From Actinomyces weissii (GTDB lineage: Bacteria > Actinomycetota > Actinomycetes > Actinomycetales > Actinomycetaceae), in contig NZ_CP066802.1 of assembly GCF_016598775.1 (NCBI RefSeq), positions 1,550,001 to 1,614,000 of the forward strand: a stretch of 64,000 bases of DNA. Direction: 5' to 3'. A model generated the notes under the pieces. That model made no database searches, was not told the origin of the DNA, and saw only the letters and a program-made list of their open reading frames with translations. Shown piece by piece: positions 8,544 to 17,278 of the stretch (position 1 is the stretch's first letter; each line of letters begins with the position of its first letter). The position numbers and the translations under genes were made by a program.

Positions 8544-10534
8544 CCGCCACGATCCCGGCCCCGGCCTTCGGGCCAGCAGCACCGACGACGCCCCCGGGGC
8601 CGCCTGTCCCGGCACCGTCGCTGCCCCCGACGACGCCCCCGACGCCGTCGCCCGCAGCAGCACCTACGCCGCCTGCAGGCCGCGGAGGGGACCGGGCCGC
8701 CACCCAGGCCAGCAGCCGGTCCCCGCGCCAGCGCTCCCGGCGGGCCGGAGCCATCAGGCGCTCCCTGCGCCTGGTGGCCCCCGACCTGCGCCCGCACTGG
8801 GCCCTGGTGCTGGCGGGGAGCGTCGCCATGCTGTGCGAGGTGGGGCTGCGGGTGCTGGAGCCCTGGCCCATGAAGGTCGCTATCGACTCGGTGCTGGCCT
8901 CCCTGGGGGCGAGCACCGGCTACGCCCCCGCCACCGTCCTGAGCCTGACGGCCTGCGGCCTGGCCCTGGTGCTGCTGGTGGCGGGCCGGGCGGGCGCCAG
9001 CTACTTGTCCACCATCGCCTTCACCCTGGTGGGGGCCCGCAGCGCGGCCAGCCTGCGGGCCCGGGCCTTCGCGCACGTGCAGGGCCTGTCCCAGCAGTTC
9101 CACGCCCGTAACCGCAGCGCCGACACCGTCCAGCGCCTGGTGGGGGACGTGGCCCGCATGCAGGAGGTGGCCACCACCGCGGGACTGCCCCTGTGCGCCA
9201 ACACCGCCACCTTGCTGGTGATGCTCGGGGTCATGGTCTGGCTGGACCCGCTGCTGGCGGTCGTGGTGGTGGCGGCCGTGGCCTGCTTCCTGCTGGCCTC
9301 CTCCCGCGGCTCCAGGCAGATCACCACCGCCTCCCAGCGCACCCGCAGCAACGAGGCCCAGCTGGCCAACACCGCCCAAGAGACCCTCAGCGCCATCCGG
9401 GTGGTCCAGGCCTACGGCCTGGAGCCGCTGCTGCTGCACCGTTTCCAGGGCGCCAACCAGCGCTGCCTGGGCACCGGCGTGCGCGCCCGGCGCCTGTCCG
9501 CCCGCCTGGAGCGCAGCACCGACCTGATCGCCGGGGTGGCCACCGCCGTCGTCCTGACCGGTGGCGGCCTGCGGGTGATGCAGGGTGGGATGACCGTGGG
9601 CGACCTGGTCCTGTTCACCACCTACCTGCGCACCACCATGAAGCCGCTGCGCGACCTGGCCAAGTACACCGGGCGGGTAGCGCGGGCGGCCGCCAGCGGT
9701 GAGCTGGTGGCGGACCTGCTGGCGGTACAGCCCACCATCACCTCCCCCGCCCACCCCCTGCCGACCGCTCCGGTGCGTGGGCGCCTCAGCCTGCAGCAGG
9801 TGCGGGCCGCCTACGACGGCCACGAGGTCATACACGGGGTGAGCCTGGCGGTGGCCCCCGGTGAGCACGTGGCCCTGGTGGGCCCGTCGGGCTCCGGCAA
9901 GTCGACCCTGGCCTCGCTGCTATCACGCGAGAACGACCCCACCGGCGGCCAGGTGCTGCTGGACCACCAGCCCGTCTCCCGGCTCAGCCTGAACGAGCTG
10001 CGTGCCTGCGTGTCGGTGCTGCACCAGGACCCGGTGCTGTTCACCGGGACCATCCGGGACAATATCCGCCTGGGGCTGGTGGGCGCCTCCGACGAGCAGG
10101 TGGAGCAGGCCGCCCGGGACGCCGGCGCCCACGAGTTCATCTGCGCCCAGCCTCAGGGCTATGACACCGAGCTCGGTGAGCGGGGAGCCACGCTCTCCGG
10201 CGGCCAGCGGCAGCGGGTGGCGATCGCCCGTGCCCTGCTGCGGGCCGCCCCGGTGGTGGTGCTGGACGAGCCCACCACGGGGCTGGACAGCCAGGCCGCC
10301 ACCCAGGTGCTGCAGGCGGTGGAGCGCCTGTGCCAGGGGCGCACCGCGGTGCTGGTCACCCACGACCCGCTGGTGGCCCTGCGCGCCGACCGGGTGGTGT
10401 GGCTGGAGGAGGGCCAGGTGGCACTGCAGGGACCTCCCGCCGAGCTGCTCGTCTCCTCCACCAGGTTCCGCGAGTGGGTGCAGCAGGGAGGCTCCGTCCC
10501 AAGGACCCGCGCTGGCAGCAGGAGGCTGCCATGA
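8540..10534 (+). CDS. ABC exporter, fused membrane and ATPase domains
   Basis: A 664-residue half-transporter of the MsbA/lipid-export type. About 65 N-terminal residues are Pro/Ala/Thr-rich and low in complexity. A six-helix exporter domain follows at about residues 75-390, then an ATPase with Walker A GPSGSGKST, Q-loop VLHQDPVLFTGTIRDNI, signature LSGGQRQRVAIARALL, Walker B VVVLDEPTTGLD and H-loop VTHDP. A GGAGG site precedes the ATG, which overlaps the preceding stop. The context with two glycosyltransferases suggests export of a glycolipid or glycan intermediate as a homodimer. Drug export remains an alternative. Confidence 0.87.
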   Translation: MTATIPAPAFGPAAPTTPPGPPVPAPSLPPTTPPTPSPAAAPTPPAGRGGDRAATQASSRSPRQRSRRAGAIRRSLRLVAPDLRPHWALVLAGSVAMLCEVGLRVLEPWPMKVAIDSVLASLGASTGYAPATVLSLTACGLALVLLVAGRAGASYLSTIAFTLVGARSAASLRARAFAHVQGLSQQFHARNRSADTVQRLVGDVARMQEVATTAGLPLCANTATLLVMLGVMVWLDPLLAVVVVAAVACFLLASSRGSRQITTASQRTRSNEAQLANTAQETLSAIRVVQAYGLEPLLLHRFQGANQRCLGTGVRARRLSARLERSTDLIAGVATAVVLTGGGLRVMQGGMTVGDLVLFTTYLRTTMKPLRDLAKYTGRVARAAASGELVADLLAVQPTITSPAHPLPTAPVRGRLSLQQVRAAYDGHEVIHGVSLAVAPGEHVALVGPSGSGKSTLASLLSRENDPTGGQVLLDHQPVSRLSLNELRACVSVLHQDPVLFTGTIRDNIRLGLVGASDEQVEQAARDAGAHEFICAQPQGYDTELGERGATLSGGQRQRVAIARALLRAAPVVVLDEPTTGLDSQAATQVLQAVERLCQGRTAVLVTHDPLVALRADRVVWLEEGQVALQGPPAELLVSSTRFREWVQQGGSVPRTRAGSRRLP

Positions 10535-11724
10535 GCACCACCAGGGAGGCCGTTGCCACCGTGCTCGACCAGGCGGGTCTGAGCGAGCTCGTGGAGGCGC
10601 CGGTGCGCGCCACCCGCCTGCGGGTAAAGCCCGGGGTCTCCGTGGTCTTCGCGCTGCTCGACCCAGACAGCGCCCGCACCTGGGGCTGGGGCAGGCTGCT
10701 GTGGCCCGAGAGCCACGTCAAGACCGCGCTGCTGGCCCGCAAGGCCCTGCGCCACGGCCTGCGTACCACGGAGCGCCGTCTCAGCCCGGAGCTGGTGCTG
10801 CAGACCGGCCGGGTCAGCACGGACCCGCGGCTGCTGCCCCACCTGCGCGCCGCCTTCCGCCTGGGGGTCCTGCCTGAGCGCCGAGGCACCAGCATCCTGC
10901 GCTACAACCCGCTGCGGCGTCTGGTGGTGCACCACGGTCAGGAGGTGGTGCGCGTGACCACCTCCCCGCAGGACCAGCAGATAGCCCTGACTGAGCTGCT
11001 GGCCCAGGCGGTGCCGGTACCTCCCCGTACCGGGGTCATGCGCAGTCAGCTGCACCAGGGAACGCACCTGAGCGCCGTCCGCTACGTGGGCGACGGCGAC
11101 CTGGGCGCCCGGCCTGACCACCAGGCCGCGGTGCGGGCAGGGGCGGCCCTGGCCCGGCTGCACCGCTACCAGGTCCCCCAGGTCACGGCCCCGGCAAGCA
11201 CGCAGCGGCTGGCCCAGGTGCACGCCGAGGTGCTCAGCGCCCTGGACCCGTCCCTGGCCGCGCAGGTGCTGGAGACGGGGGCCGCCCTGCCCGCGCTGGC
11301 CGAGCCCGGCAGCCGCCCCGTGCTGAGCCACGGGGACTTCTCCCCCGACCAGGTCCTGGTGGACCGGGACCACGGCCAGGTGTGGCTGACGGACTTCGAG
11401 CGCCTGTGCCGGGCACCTGCCGCCCTGGACCTGGGGTCCTTCCTGTCCCTGGCCCCGCCCGGTACCGGGGCCGCCCTGCTGGAGGGCTACGCAGACGCCG
11501 GGGGCCAGCCGCCCCCGCAGCCGCTCCTGCAGGCCGGGGCGCTGCGCTCCCGCCTGGCCCGCCTGACTGAGCCGCTGCGCCGTGGCGCCCCGGGCTGGCA
11601 CGAGCAGGTCTCCAAGGAGGCCCGGTCCCTGCGGGAGGCCGCTGGCCGGTGGTCCCCGCACGGGGCACGGGCACCCGGACCGGGGACGCTGAGGCACCTG
11701 GACCACCACACGCACCTGGCGTGA
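10531..11724 (+). CDS. Phosphotransferase (APH/choline-kinase fold) family protein
   Basis: A 397-residue protein with an aminoglycoside-phosphotransferase-like kinase core near the C-terminus. The catalytic loop is LSHGDFSPDQVLVDRD and the metal-binding motif is WLTDFERLCR, with an AALARLHRY helix before them. The ATG at 10531 overlaps the ABC stop (ATGA) and follows GGAGG. The first 150 residues resemble no domain I can name. In this operon it more likely phosphorylates a sugar or lipid intermediate than an antibiotic, but the substrate is not shown by sequence. Confidence 0.75.
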   Translation: MSTTREAVATVLDQAGLSELVEAPVRATRLRVKPGVSVVFALLDPDSARTWGWGRLLWPESHVKTALLARKALRHGLRTTERRLSPELVLQTGRVSTDPRLLPHLRAAFRLGVLPERRGTSILRYNPLRRLVVHHGQEVVRVTTSPQDQQIALTELLAQAVPVPPRTGVMRSQLHQGTHLSAVRYVGDGDLGARPDHQAAVRAGAALARLHRYQVPQVTAPASTQRLAQVHAEVLSALDPSLAAQVLETGAALPALAEPGSRPVLSHGDFSPDQVLVDRDHGQVWLTDFERLCRAPAALDLGSFLSLAPPGTGAALLEGYADAGGQPPPQPLLQAGALRSRLARLTEPLRRGAPGWHEQVSKEARSLREAAGRWSPHGARAPGPGTLRHLDHHTHLA

Positions 11725-11727
11725 CCT

Positions 11728-13188
11728 GTGCACAATACTTTTGTGAACCTCCGGGCGACGGTGGCCCGCTCCACCATCCACGCCAGGGTGATGTGCGCCA
11801 TCGTCCTGGTGGCCCTGGCTGCGCTGGTGGTCTCCGGCGCGGTGGTGCTGGCACTGAGCCTGCGCGCCAGCCACAACCGGGTAGACGCCCGCCTGCGCAT
11901 GTCCGTGGAGGCCCTGCGCCACCTCTCCAGCGACCCGGTGGACCCGCTGGCCTCCCGTCCCCCCGGCTCCGCCGAGGAGGTTCTGCGGACCTACCTGCGC
12001 CGCGCCTCCCTGTCCCCGGAGGAGGGCGAGCTGGGCATCGTCGAGGGCAGGCTGCGCTGGCTGGCGCCGCCCGGGCGGGGACTGCGCCCGGAGTCTGACG
12101 AGGCCCTGCTGGCGCACCTGCTCGCCCTGGCTGACGACCCTGATGCCCGGATCACCTCCGTGACCACCAGCAGGGGACGCTACCGCGTGCTGGTGGTACC
12201 GGTCCGGGACCAGAGCACCACGGTGGCCTACGCCCGGGTCGTGGACCTGGACCTGGCGGAGGCCGAGTCCTGGCACACCATGCGCTTCTACGCCCTGGCC
12301 GCCTGCGGGGCGCTGGCCCTGGTGGCCGGGATCGCCTGGTTCGGTGTCGGACACCTGCTACGGCCGATCGCCGCGCTGCGCAAGGCTACCGAGGCCATCC
12401 ACGAGCAGGACCTCACCAGCCGGGTGGCGGTGCACGGCCACGACGACCTGTCCATGCTGGCCGACGCCGTCAACCGGATGCTGGACCGGGTGCAGCACGC
12501 GGTCCAGAACCAGCGGCAGCTGCTGGACGACGTCGGCCACGAGCTGCGCACCCCCATAACCATCCTGCGTGGTCACCTGGAGCTGGTGGACGCCCAGGAC
12601 CCGGAGGACGTCACCCGCACCACCACGCTGGCCATCGACGAGCTGGACCGTATGGGCGTGCTGGTAAACGACCTGCTCGCCCTGGCCGCCTCACGCAGCA
12701 TAGACAGCATCCAGGCCAGCCCCACCGACGTCGAGGAGCTGACGCTGCAGGTGCTGGACAAGGCCTCCGCCCTGGGGGACCGCTGCTGGCGGCTAGGGTC
12801 CTGCAGCCAGCAGACGGCGGTGCTGGACCCGGTGCGCACCACCCAGGCCTGGCTCCAGCTGGTGTCGAACGCCGTCCGCTACTCCGAGGCCGGCTCGGTA
12901 GTGACCCTGGGCTCGCAGGTGGACGGCGACGACGTCCTGCTGTGGGTGGAGGACGAGGGGATCGGCATCCCGGAGCACGAGATAGAGCTGGTGCGCCAGC
13001 GCTCCGCCCGCAGCAGCCTGACCCGCAGCAGCACGGGCGGGCACGGGCTGGGGCTGAGTATCGTGGAGGGGATCGTCTCCTCGCACGGCGGGGTGCTGGA
13101 CATCAGGTCCACCCCTGGGCAGGGCTCGGTGTTCACCATGCGTCTGCCCCTGAAGGGCCCACCCAGCACCGCCCCTGAGGCGGTGTAG
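11728..13188 (+). CDS. Sensor histidine kinase with HAMP domain
   Basis: A 486-residue membrane kinase. One membrane helix lies near residues 18-42, an extracytoplasmic region follows to about 185, and a second helix at about 190-212 leads into a HAMP segment (LLRPIAALRKATEAI, then MLADAVNRMLDRV). The H-box is DDVGHELRTPITIL, and the ATPase has LVSNAVRYSE, VEDEGIGIP and GHGLGLSIVEGIVSSHGG. It pairs with the OmpR-type regulator 42 bp downstream. The start is uncertain. GTG at 11728 gives the longest plausible protein. GTG at 11743 has CACAAT 6 nt upstream and could be a leaderless start. Its position right behind the export operon suggests an envelope signal. Confidence 0.85.
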   Translation: MHNTFVNLRATVARSTIHARVMCAIVLVALAALVVSGAVVLALSLRASHNRVDARLRMSVEALRHLSSDPVDPLASRPPGSAEEVLRTYLRRASLSPEEGELGIVEGRLRWLAPPGRGLRPESDEALLAHLLALADDPDARITSVTTSRGRYRVLVVPVRDQSTTVAYARVVDLDLAEAESWHTMRFYALAACGALALVAGIAWFGVGHLLRPIAALRKATEAIHEQDLTSRVAVHGHDDLSMLADAVNRMLDRVQHAVQNQRQLLDDVGHELRTPITILRGHLELVDAQDPEDVTRTTTLAIDELDRMGVLVNDLLALAASRSIDSIQASPTDVEELTLQVLDKASALGDRCWRLGSCSQQTAVLDPVRTTQAWLQLVSNAVRYSEAGSVVTLGSQVDGDDVLLWVEDEGIGIPEHEIELVRQRSARSSLTRSSTGGHGLGLSIVEGIVSSHGGVLDIRSTPGQGSVFTMRLPLKGPPSTAPEAV

Positions 13189-13230
13189 CAGGCCCGGGCG
13201 GGCCAGGTCAGGCAGGATGGAGGAGAAGCA

Positions 13231-13896
13231 GTGAGCACGGTGCTGGTGGTGGAGGACGAGGAGCGTATCGCCGCCTTCGTGGCCAAGGGGCTCAGGGCAG
13301 CGGGCTTCACCCCCCAGGTGGTGGGCCGGGGCCGGGACGCCGTCGAGAGCGTGCTGCTGGGCGGCGTGGACCTGGTGCTGCTGGACGTGGGCCTGCCGGA
13401 TATTGACGGCTTCGAGGTGCTGGAGCTGCTGCGAGGGCAGGGGACGCAGGTGCCGGTCATCATGCTCACGGCCCGCTCCTCCGTGGCCGACCGGGTGGCG
13501 GGCCTGGAGAACGGGGCCGACGACTACGTGCCCAAGCCCTTCTCCTTCGAGGAGCTGCTCGCCCGGATCCGGCTGCGGCTGCGCCCCCAGGAGACCAGCA
13601 CGGTCGGGGACCCGGGGAGGCTGGAGCGCGGCGGGCTGGTCCTGGACCTGCGCTCACGGCGCGTGGAGGTGGAGGGACGGGCCATAGACCTGTCCGCCCG
13701 GGAGTTCTCGCTGGCGGAGACCTTCATGCGGCACTACGGACAGGTGCTGACCCGCGAGCAGCTGCTGGCCGCCGTGTGGGGCATGGACTTTGACCCCGGC
13801 TCGAACGTGGTGGACGTGTACGTGTCCTACCTGCGTTCCAAGCTGGGCAAGGAGCGGCTGGAGACGGTGCGCGGGGTCGGCTACCGGCTCAGGTAG
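13231..13896 (+). CDS. OmpR-family response regulator
   Basis: A 221-residue response regulator. The receiver domain has the acidic pair VVEDEE, the phosphoacceptor in VLLDVGLPDIDGFE, the switch threonine in MLTARSS and the lysine in VPKPFSFEELLARI. The C-terminal winged helix ends NVVDVYVSYLRSKLGKERLETVRGVGYRLR, standard for OmpR/PhoB. The GTG start at 13231 has GGAGGAG upstream. It is encoded directly after its likely kinase and is the probable transcriptional output of that pair. Targets are not visible. Confidence 0.92.
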   Translation: MSTVLVVEDEERIAAFVAKGLRAAGFTPQVVGRGRDAVESVLLGGVDLVLLDVGLPDIDGFEVLELLRGQGTQVPVIMLTARSSVADRVAGLENGADDYVPKPFSFEELLARIRLRLRPQETSTVGDPGRLERGGLVLDLRSRRVEVEGRAIDLSAREFSLAETFMRHYGQVLTREQLLAAVWGMDFDPGSNVVDVYVSYLRSKLGKERLETVRGVGYRLR

Positions 13897-14006
13897 TTCC
13901 TGGAAGCCCCCAAGGGGCAGCAGGCCTGACGGCGCCGCTCCTGGAGGCCGCCTGGAGCGACGCTGACGGCTGCAGGGGCAGGGCCTGAGGCGCTACGGGC
14001 TCAGCC

Positions 14007-14438
14007 TCAGTCGTCCAGGTCGTCGTCGATGTCCCGGTCGTCGTCGTGGTCGTCGTCGGTCCCGGGGGCAGGTAGCGGCGCTGGCGGGGCCACCGGCTGG
14101 GGCGCTGGCTGCACCTCCGGGCCAGGGGCCGGCGGCAGCGGCTGGCCGCCAGGGTTCCCACCGGGAGGCTCCACGGGTGCGGCTGGGGGAGGCGCGTCGA
14201 CGGCGCCCCCGGCAGCAGGGTCCTGCCCGTCAGGCGGGCTGGTGGCGTCGCCGCCGGCAGCGGGGGCCAGGACGGTGGCGCTAGGGGTGGCCGGGCTGCT
14301 GGGCACGAGCACCTGCACCCCTGGCTCTACCTTGTCCTGAGCCGGGTACCAGTACTGCAGGGCCATCAGCGTCACGAACAGCGCCGCGGCACCGGCAGTT
14401 ACCAGCGCCACGAGTACCCGTACACGTCCACCACTCAT
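14007..14438 (-). CDS. Small membrane-anchored Pro-rich protein with Asp tail
   Basis: A 143-residue protein of unknown function. After a basic start (MSGGRVRV) there is one membrane helix (about residues 8-27), then a YWYPAQDKVEPGVQVLVP region, a long Pro/Ala/Gly-rich spacer and an acidic C-terminus rich in DDDHDDD-like runs. The topology suggests an extracytoplasmic tail, and the Asp cluster could bind cations. The ATG at 14438 is chosen because TACTAT (14446-14451) lies 7 nt upstream, fitting a leaderless promoter, and because a longer reading would translate the 28-bp tandem repeat. It converges with the response regulator gene. Confidence 0.6.
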   Translation of the reverse strand: MSGGRVRVLVALVTAGAAALFVTLMALQYWYPAQDKVEPGVQVLVPSSPATPSATVLAPAAGGDATSPPDGQDPAAGGAVDAPPPAAPVEPPGGNPGGQPLPPAPGPEVQPAPQPVAPPAPLPAPGTDDDHDDDRDIDDDLDD

Positions 14439-14462
14439 ACCAACGATAGTAGCCTGCCTGCC

Positions 14463-14602
14463 CGGGCCTGCCACGCCTCCGTCCGGGTCCCGGGCCTGCC
14501 ACGCCTCCGTCCGGGTCCCGGGCCTGCCACGCCTCCGTCCGGGTCCCGGGCCTGCCACGCCTCCGTCCGGGTCCCGGGCCTGCCACGCCTCCGTCCGGGT
14601 CC
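14463..14602. repeat. Tandem repeat, 5 copies of 28 bp
   Basis: Five perfect head-to-tail copies of a 28-bp unit beginning CGGGCCTGCCACGCCTCC lie between the proA stop and the promoter of the small Asp-tailed protein. Each unit junction creates CCCGGG. It is open in several frames (hence Arg/Gly/Pro-rich readings), but no ribosome site or start supports translation. It is a candidate variable-number locus. Confidence 0.9.
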
Positions 14603-14610
14603 CGGGACGG

Positions 14611-15987
14611 TCAGGGCCGTACGTGCCCCTGGCCCTCCACCACCCAGGTGGTGGAGGTCAGGTCCCGCAGCCCCATGGGGCCGCGGGCGTGCAGCTTCTG
14701 GGTGGAGATACCCAGCTCCGCCCCCAGTCCCAGCTGGCCGCCGTCGGTGAAGCGGGTGGAGGCGTTGACCATCACGACGGCGCTGTCCATGCCCGCGATA
14801 AAGGTGTTGACCACCCGCAGGTCCTGGGCCAGCACGGCCTCGGTGTGCCCGGTGGTGTGCTGGCGGATATGGTCTATGGCGGTCTCCAGCTTGTCCACCA
14901 CCCGTACCGCCAGGTCCAGGGAGCCGTACTCGGTGTCCCAGTCGGCAGTGGTGGCCGCCGTCAGCTGCCTGTCGCGCTGGGTCCGGGCAGCCAGCGGCGC
15001 CAGCACCGAGCGGGTGGCCTCGTCCGCGTGCAGGGTCACGCCCCGCTCCCACAGGGCCTGCGCCACCAGCGGCAGGTAGGTGGCTGCCAGATGGGTGTGC
15101 ACCAGCAGGGTCTCAGCAGCGTTGCACACCCCGACCCGCTGGGTCTTGGAGTTGACCACCACCTCCACCGCCTGGGACAGGTCCGCGGAGGCGTCGACGT
15201 AGACGTGGCAGTTGCCCGACCCGGTCTCGATCACCGGCACCTGCGCGTGCTCCACCACCGAGGCGATCAGCCCCGCCCCGCCCCGGGGCACCAGCACGTC
15301 CACCAGGCCCCGGGCCCGCATCAGGGCCTGGGCGCCCTCCCGGCCCGCCTGGTCCACGGTGGTGACCAGGTCAGCCGGCAGGCCGCAGCCCGCCAGGGCC
15401 GAGCGCAGCACCGCGACGATAGCCGCGTTCGAGGCCTGGGCCGCGCTGCCGCCCCGCAGCACCACGGCGTTGCCGGACTTGATGGTCAGGCTGGCCACCT
15501 CGATGGTCACGTTCGGGCGGGCCTCGTAGATCATTCCGACCACCCCCAGAGGCACGCGCTGACGTCGCACGCGCAGACCGTTGGGCAGCGTGGAGCCCTC
15601 CAGGACCTCCCCGACCGGGTCCGGCAGGGCCGCGACCTCCAGGACGGCCCCGGCGGCGGCCTCCAGACGCTGCTCGTCCAGGCGCAGACGGTCCAGCAGG
15701 CCCGGACGCATACCGGCGGCCTCAGCGTGCTCCAGGTCCAGGGCGTTGGCGGCCAGGATCTGCGGTACGGCGGTGAGCAGGGCCTGGGAGACCGCCACCA
15801 GGGCGGCGTCCTTGCGCTCCCGCGTGGCCTGGGCCAGGCTCCGCTGGGCGGCGCGGGCCCGGCGGGCCGCCTCCCCCACCAGCTGTTGCGCCGCCTCGGG
15901 GCTGCTGGCGGCCGGGGCCGTCTCCGGGGCCTTTACCGGCACCGTGCCGGGGCCGTCCTGTACCTGGTGGCTCGCCTCTGCAGTCAT
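14611..15987 (-). CDS. proA: Glutamate-5-semialdehyde dehydrogenase (gamma-glutamyl phosphate reductase)
   Basis: A 458-residue ALDH-superfamily enzyme. It reduces gamma-glutamyl phosphate with NADPH in the second step of proline synthesis. Landmarks are IYEARPNVTIEVASLTIKSGNAVVLRGGSAA, LVPRGGAGLI, ETGSGNCHVYVD and the catalytic-cysteine region KTQRVGVCNAAETLLVH. The C-terminus has SVVEHAQVPVIE earlier and ELGISTQKLHARGPMGL near the end, as in ProA. The N-terminal 35 residues (Ala/Pro/Glu-rich) are longer than usual. It lies 160 bp after proB on the same strand, and rplU-rpmA, obgE, proB and proA form one collinear block. Confidence 0.95.
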   Translation of the reverse strand: MTAEASHQVQDGPGTVPVKAPETAPAASSPEAAQQLVGEAARRARAAQRSLAQATRERKDAALVAVSQALLTAVPQILAANALDLEHAEAAGMRPGLLDRLRLDEQRLEAAAGAVLEVAALPDPVGEVLEGSTLPNGLRVRRQRVPLGVVGMIYEARPNVTIEVASLTIKSGNAVVLRGGSAAQASNAAIVAVLRSALAGCGLPADLVTTVDQAGREGAQALMRARGLVDVLVPRGGAGLIASVVEHAQVPVIETGSGNCHVYVDASADLSQAVEVVVNSKTQRVGVCNAAETLLVHTHLAATYLPLVAQALWERGVTLHADEATRSVLAPLAARTQRDRQLTAATTADWDTEYGSLDLAVRVVDKLETAIDHIRQHTTGHTEAVLAQDLRVVNTFIAGMDSAVVMVNASTRFTDGGQLGLGAELGISTQKLHARGPMGLRDLTSTTWVVEGQGHVRP

Positions 15988-16147
15988 GTTCCTGCCCTTC
16001 CTGCTACGACCTTGGGGGAACCCTACGCCAGGACCCGCAGGCAGCGCCCTGCAGACAGGCCGTGGTCCCCCGGCAGGAGGGCTGCGTCGGGGCCGGTGGC
16101 ACGCTGTCGCCTCGGGCGGCAGGCCGGGCAGCAGCAGGCCGGGCCCC

Positions 16148-17278
16148 TCAGGCCCCGGCTGTACGCGGCAGCTCGGCCAGGTCGTCCCGGTGCACCACCG
16201 GTGCCACGTGGTCCGGGGCGGGCGCGCCGCTGGCGCGGGCGTCCAGCACCTCAGCCAGCTCGGCGGAGGAGTAGCGGCACACGCCTCTGGCCAGCAGCCC
16301 GGCGGGCCCCAGCACCTCCACCACCGCGCCGGACTCGAAGTCCCCGCTGACCCCCACCACTCCAGGCAGCAGCAGGGACCTCTTGCCCACGGTCAGGGCC
16401 TGCTGCGCCCCGGCGTCCACACTGACCCGCCCCTCAGGCCGGGCGGCGTGCGCCATCCAAAGGCGGCGGCTGGAGCGGTGCGGGCCGGTGGCCGCGAACC
16501 AGGTGCCCACACCGGCAGGCAGCTCCTCAGCCCCCAGCAGCTCCAGGGCGTCGTCGGCGCTGGCGATCAGGGTGGCGGTGCCGGAGGCGCAGGCGATGGC
16601 GGCGGCCTGCACCTTGCTGCGCATCCCGCCGGTGCCCACCGCACTGCCCCGGCCCGTGACGTCGATCCGCGCCAGCTCGGCCAGGTCCGTGACCTCGCGC
16701 ACGGGCCGGGCTCCAGGGGTGCCGGGGCGGGCGGTCCACAGGCCGTCCACGTCCGTGAGCAGCACCAGCAGGTCGGCGTTGACCAGGTGGGAGACCAGTG
16801 CGGCCAGGTGGTCGTTGTCCCCCAGGCTGACCTCGGTGTTGTTGACGGCGTCGTTCTCGTTGACCACCGGCACCGCCCCCAGGGACAGCAGGGCGTCAAA
16901 GGTGGCCCGCACCGTGCGGTAGTGGCTGCGCACCGCCACGTCCTGCCCGGTGAGCAGAACCTGGGCGGTGACCACGCCGTAGGCGCTCATGGAGGAGTCC
17001 CAGCGGCCCACCAGGCGCCCCTGCCCCACGCTGGCGGCCGCCTGCAGCAGCCGCAGCTCGCTGGGACGCCCGCCCAGTCCCAGGGGCACCAGGCCCGCGG
17101 CCACCGCCCCGGAGGAGACCAGCACCACGCTGTGCCCGCGCGCCCGCAGCCTGGCGGTCAGAGAGGCCAGGGTGTCGATCCGGTTCAGGTCCAGTCCCCC
17201 GTCCGGGCGGGTCAGGGAGGAGGAGCCGACCTTGAGCACCACCCGGGACCCGGGCGCCAGACGGCGGGGACGGCTCAT
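16148..17278 (-). CDS. proB: Glutamate 5-kinase
   Basis: A 376-residue enzyme that phosphorylates glutamate at the gamma-carboxyl, the first and feedback-controlled step of proline synthesis. The amino-acid-kinase domain shows [33 protein letters not shown] and [10 protein letters not shown], and [12 protein letters not shown] near residue 210. A C-terminal PUA domain follows (about 280-360). The ATG at 17278 overlaps the obgE stop in ATGA and follows GAGGAGG, which decides the start over an upstream in-frame codon inside obgE. Coupling to obgE is common in actinobacteria. Confidence 0.95.
   Translation of the reverse strand: MSRPRRLAPGSRVVLKVGSSSLTRPDGGLDLNRIDTLASLTARLRARGHSVVLVSSGAVAAGLVPLGLGGRPSELRLLQAAASVGQGRLVGRWDSSMSAYGVVTAQVLLTGQDVAVRSHYRTVRATFDALLSLGAVPVVNENDAVNNTEVSLGDNDHLAALVSHLVNADLLVLLTDVDGLWTARPGTPGARPVREVTDLAELARIDVTGRGSAVGTGGMRSKVQAAAIACASGTATLIASADDALELLGAEELPAGVGTWFAATGPHRSSRRLWMAHAARPEGRVSVDAGAQQALTVGKRSLLLPGVVGVSGDFESGAVVEVLGPAGLLARGVCRYSSAELAEVLDARASGAPAPDHVAPVVHRDDLAELPRTAGA

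Noticed and set aside
7916-9868. A 650-codon minus-strand frame opposite the GT4 and ABC exporter genes
   Set aside because: Gly/His/Gln-rich antisense reading without domains; the plus-strand genes have clear motifs.
10531-11724. Aminoglycoside resistance gene
   Set aside because: The kinase motifs are shared by many APH-fold sugar and lipid kinases, and the gene is embedded in a glycosyltransferase/exporter operon.
14438-14586. Extension of the small Asp-tailed protein upstream through the 28-bp repeats
   Set aside because: This would translate a perfect tandem repeat into Arg/Gly/Pro units, and the TACTAT hexamer 7 nt before ATG 14438 explains the start.
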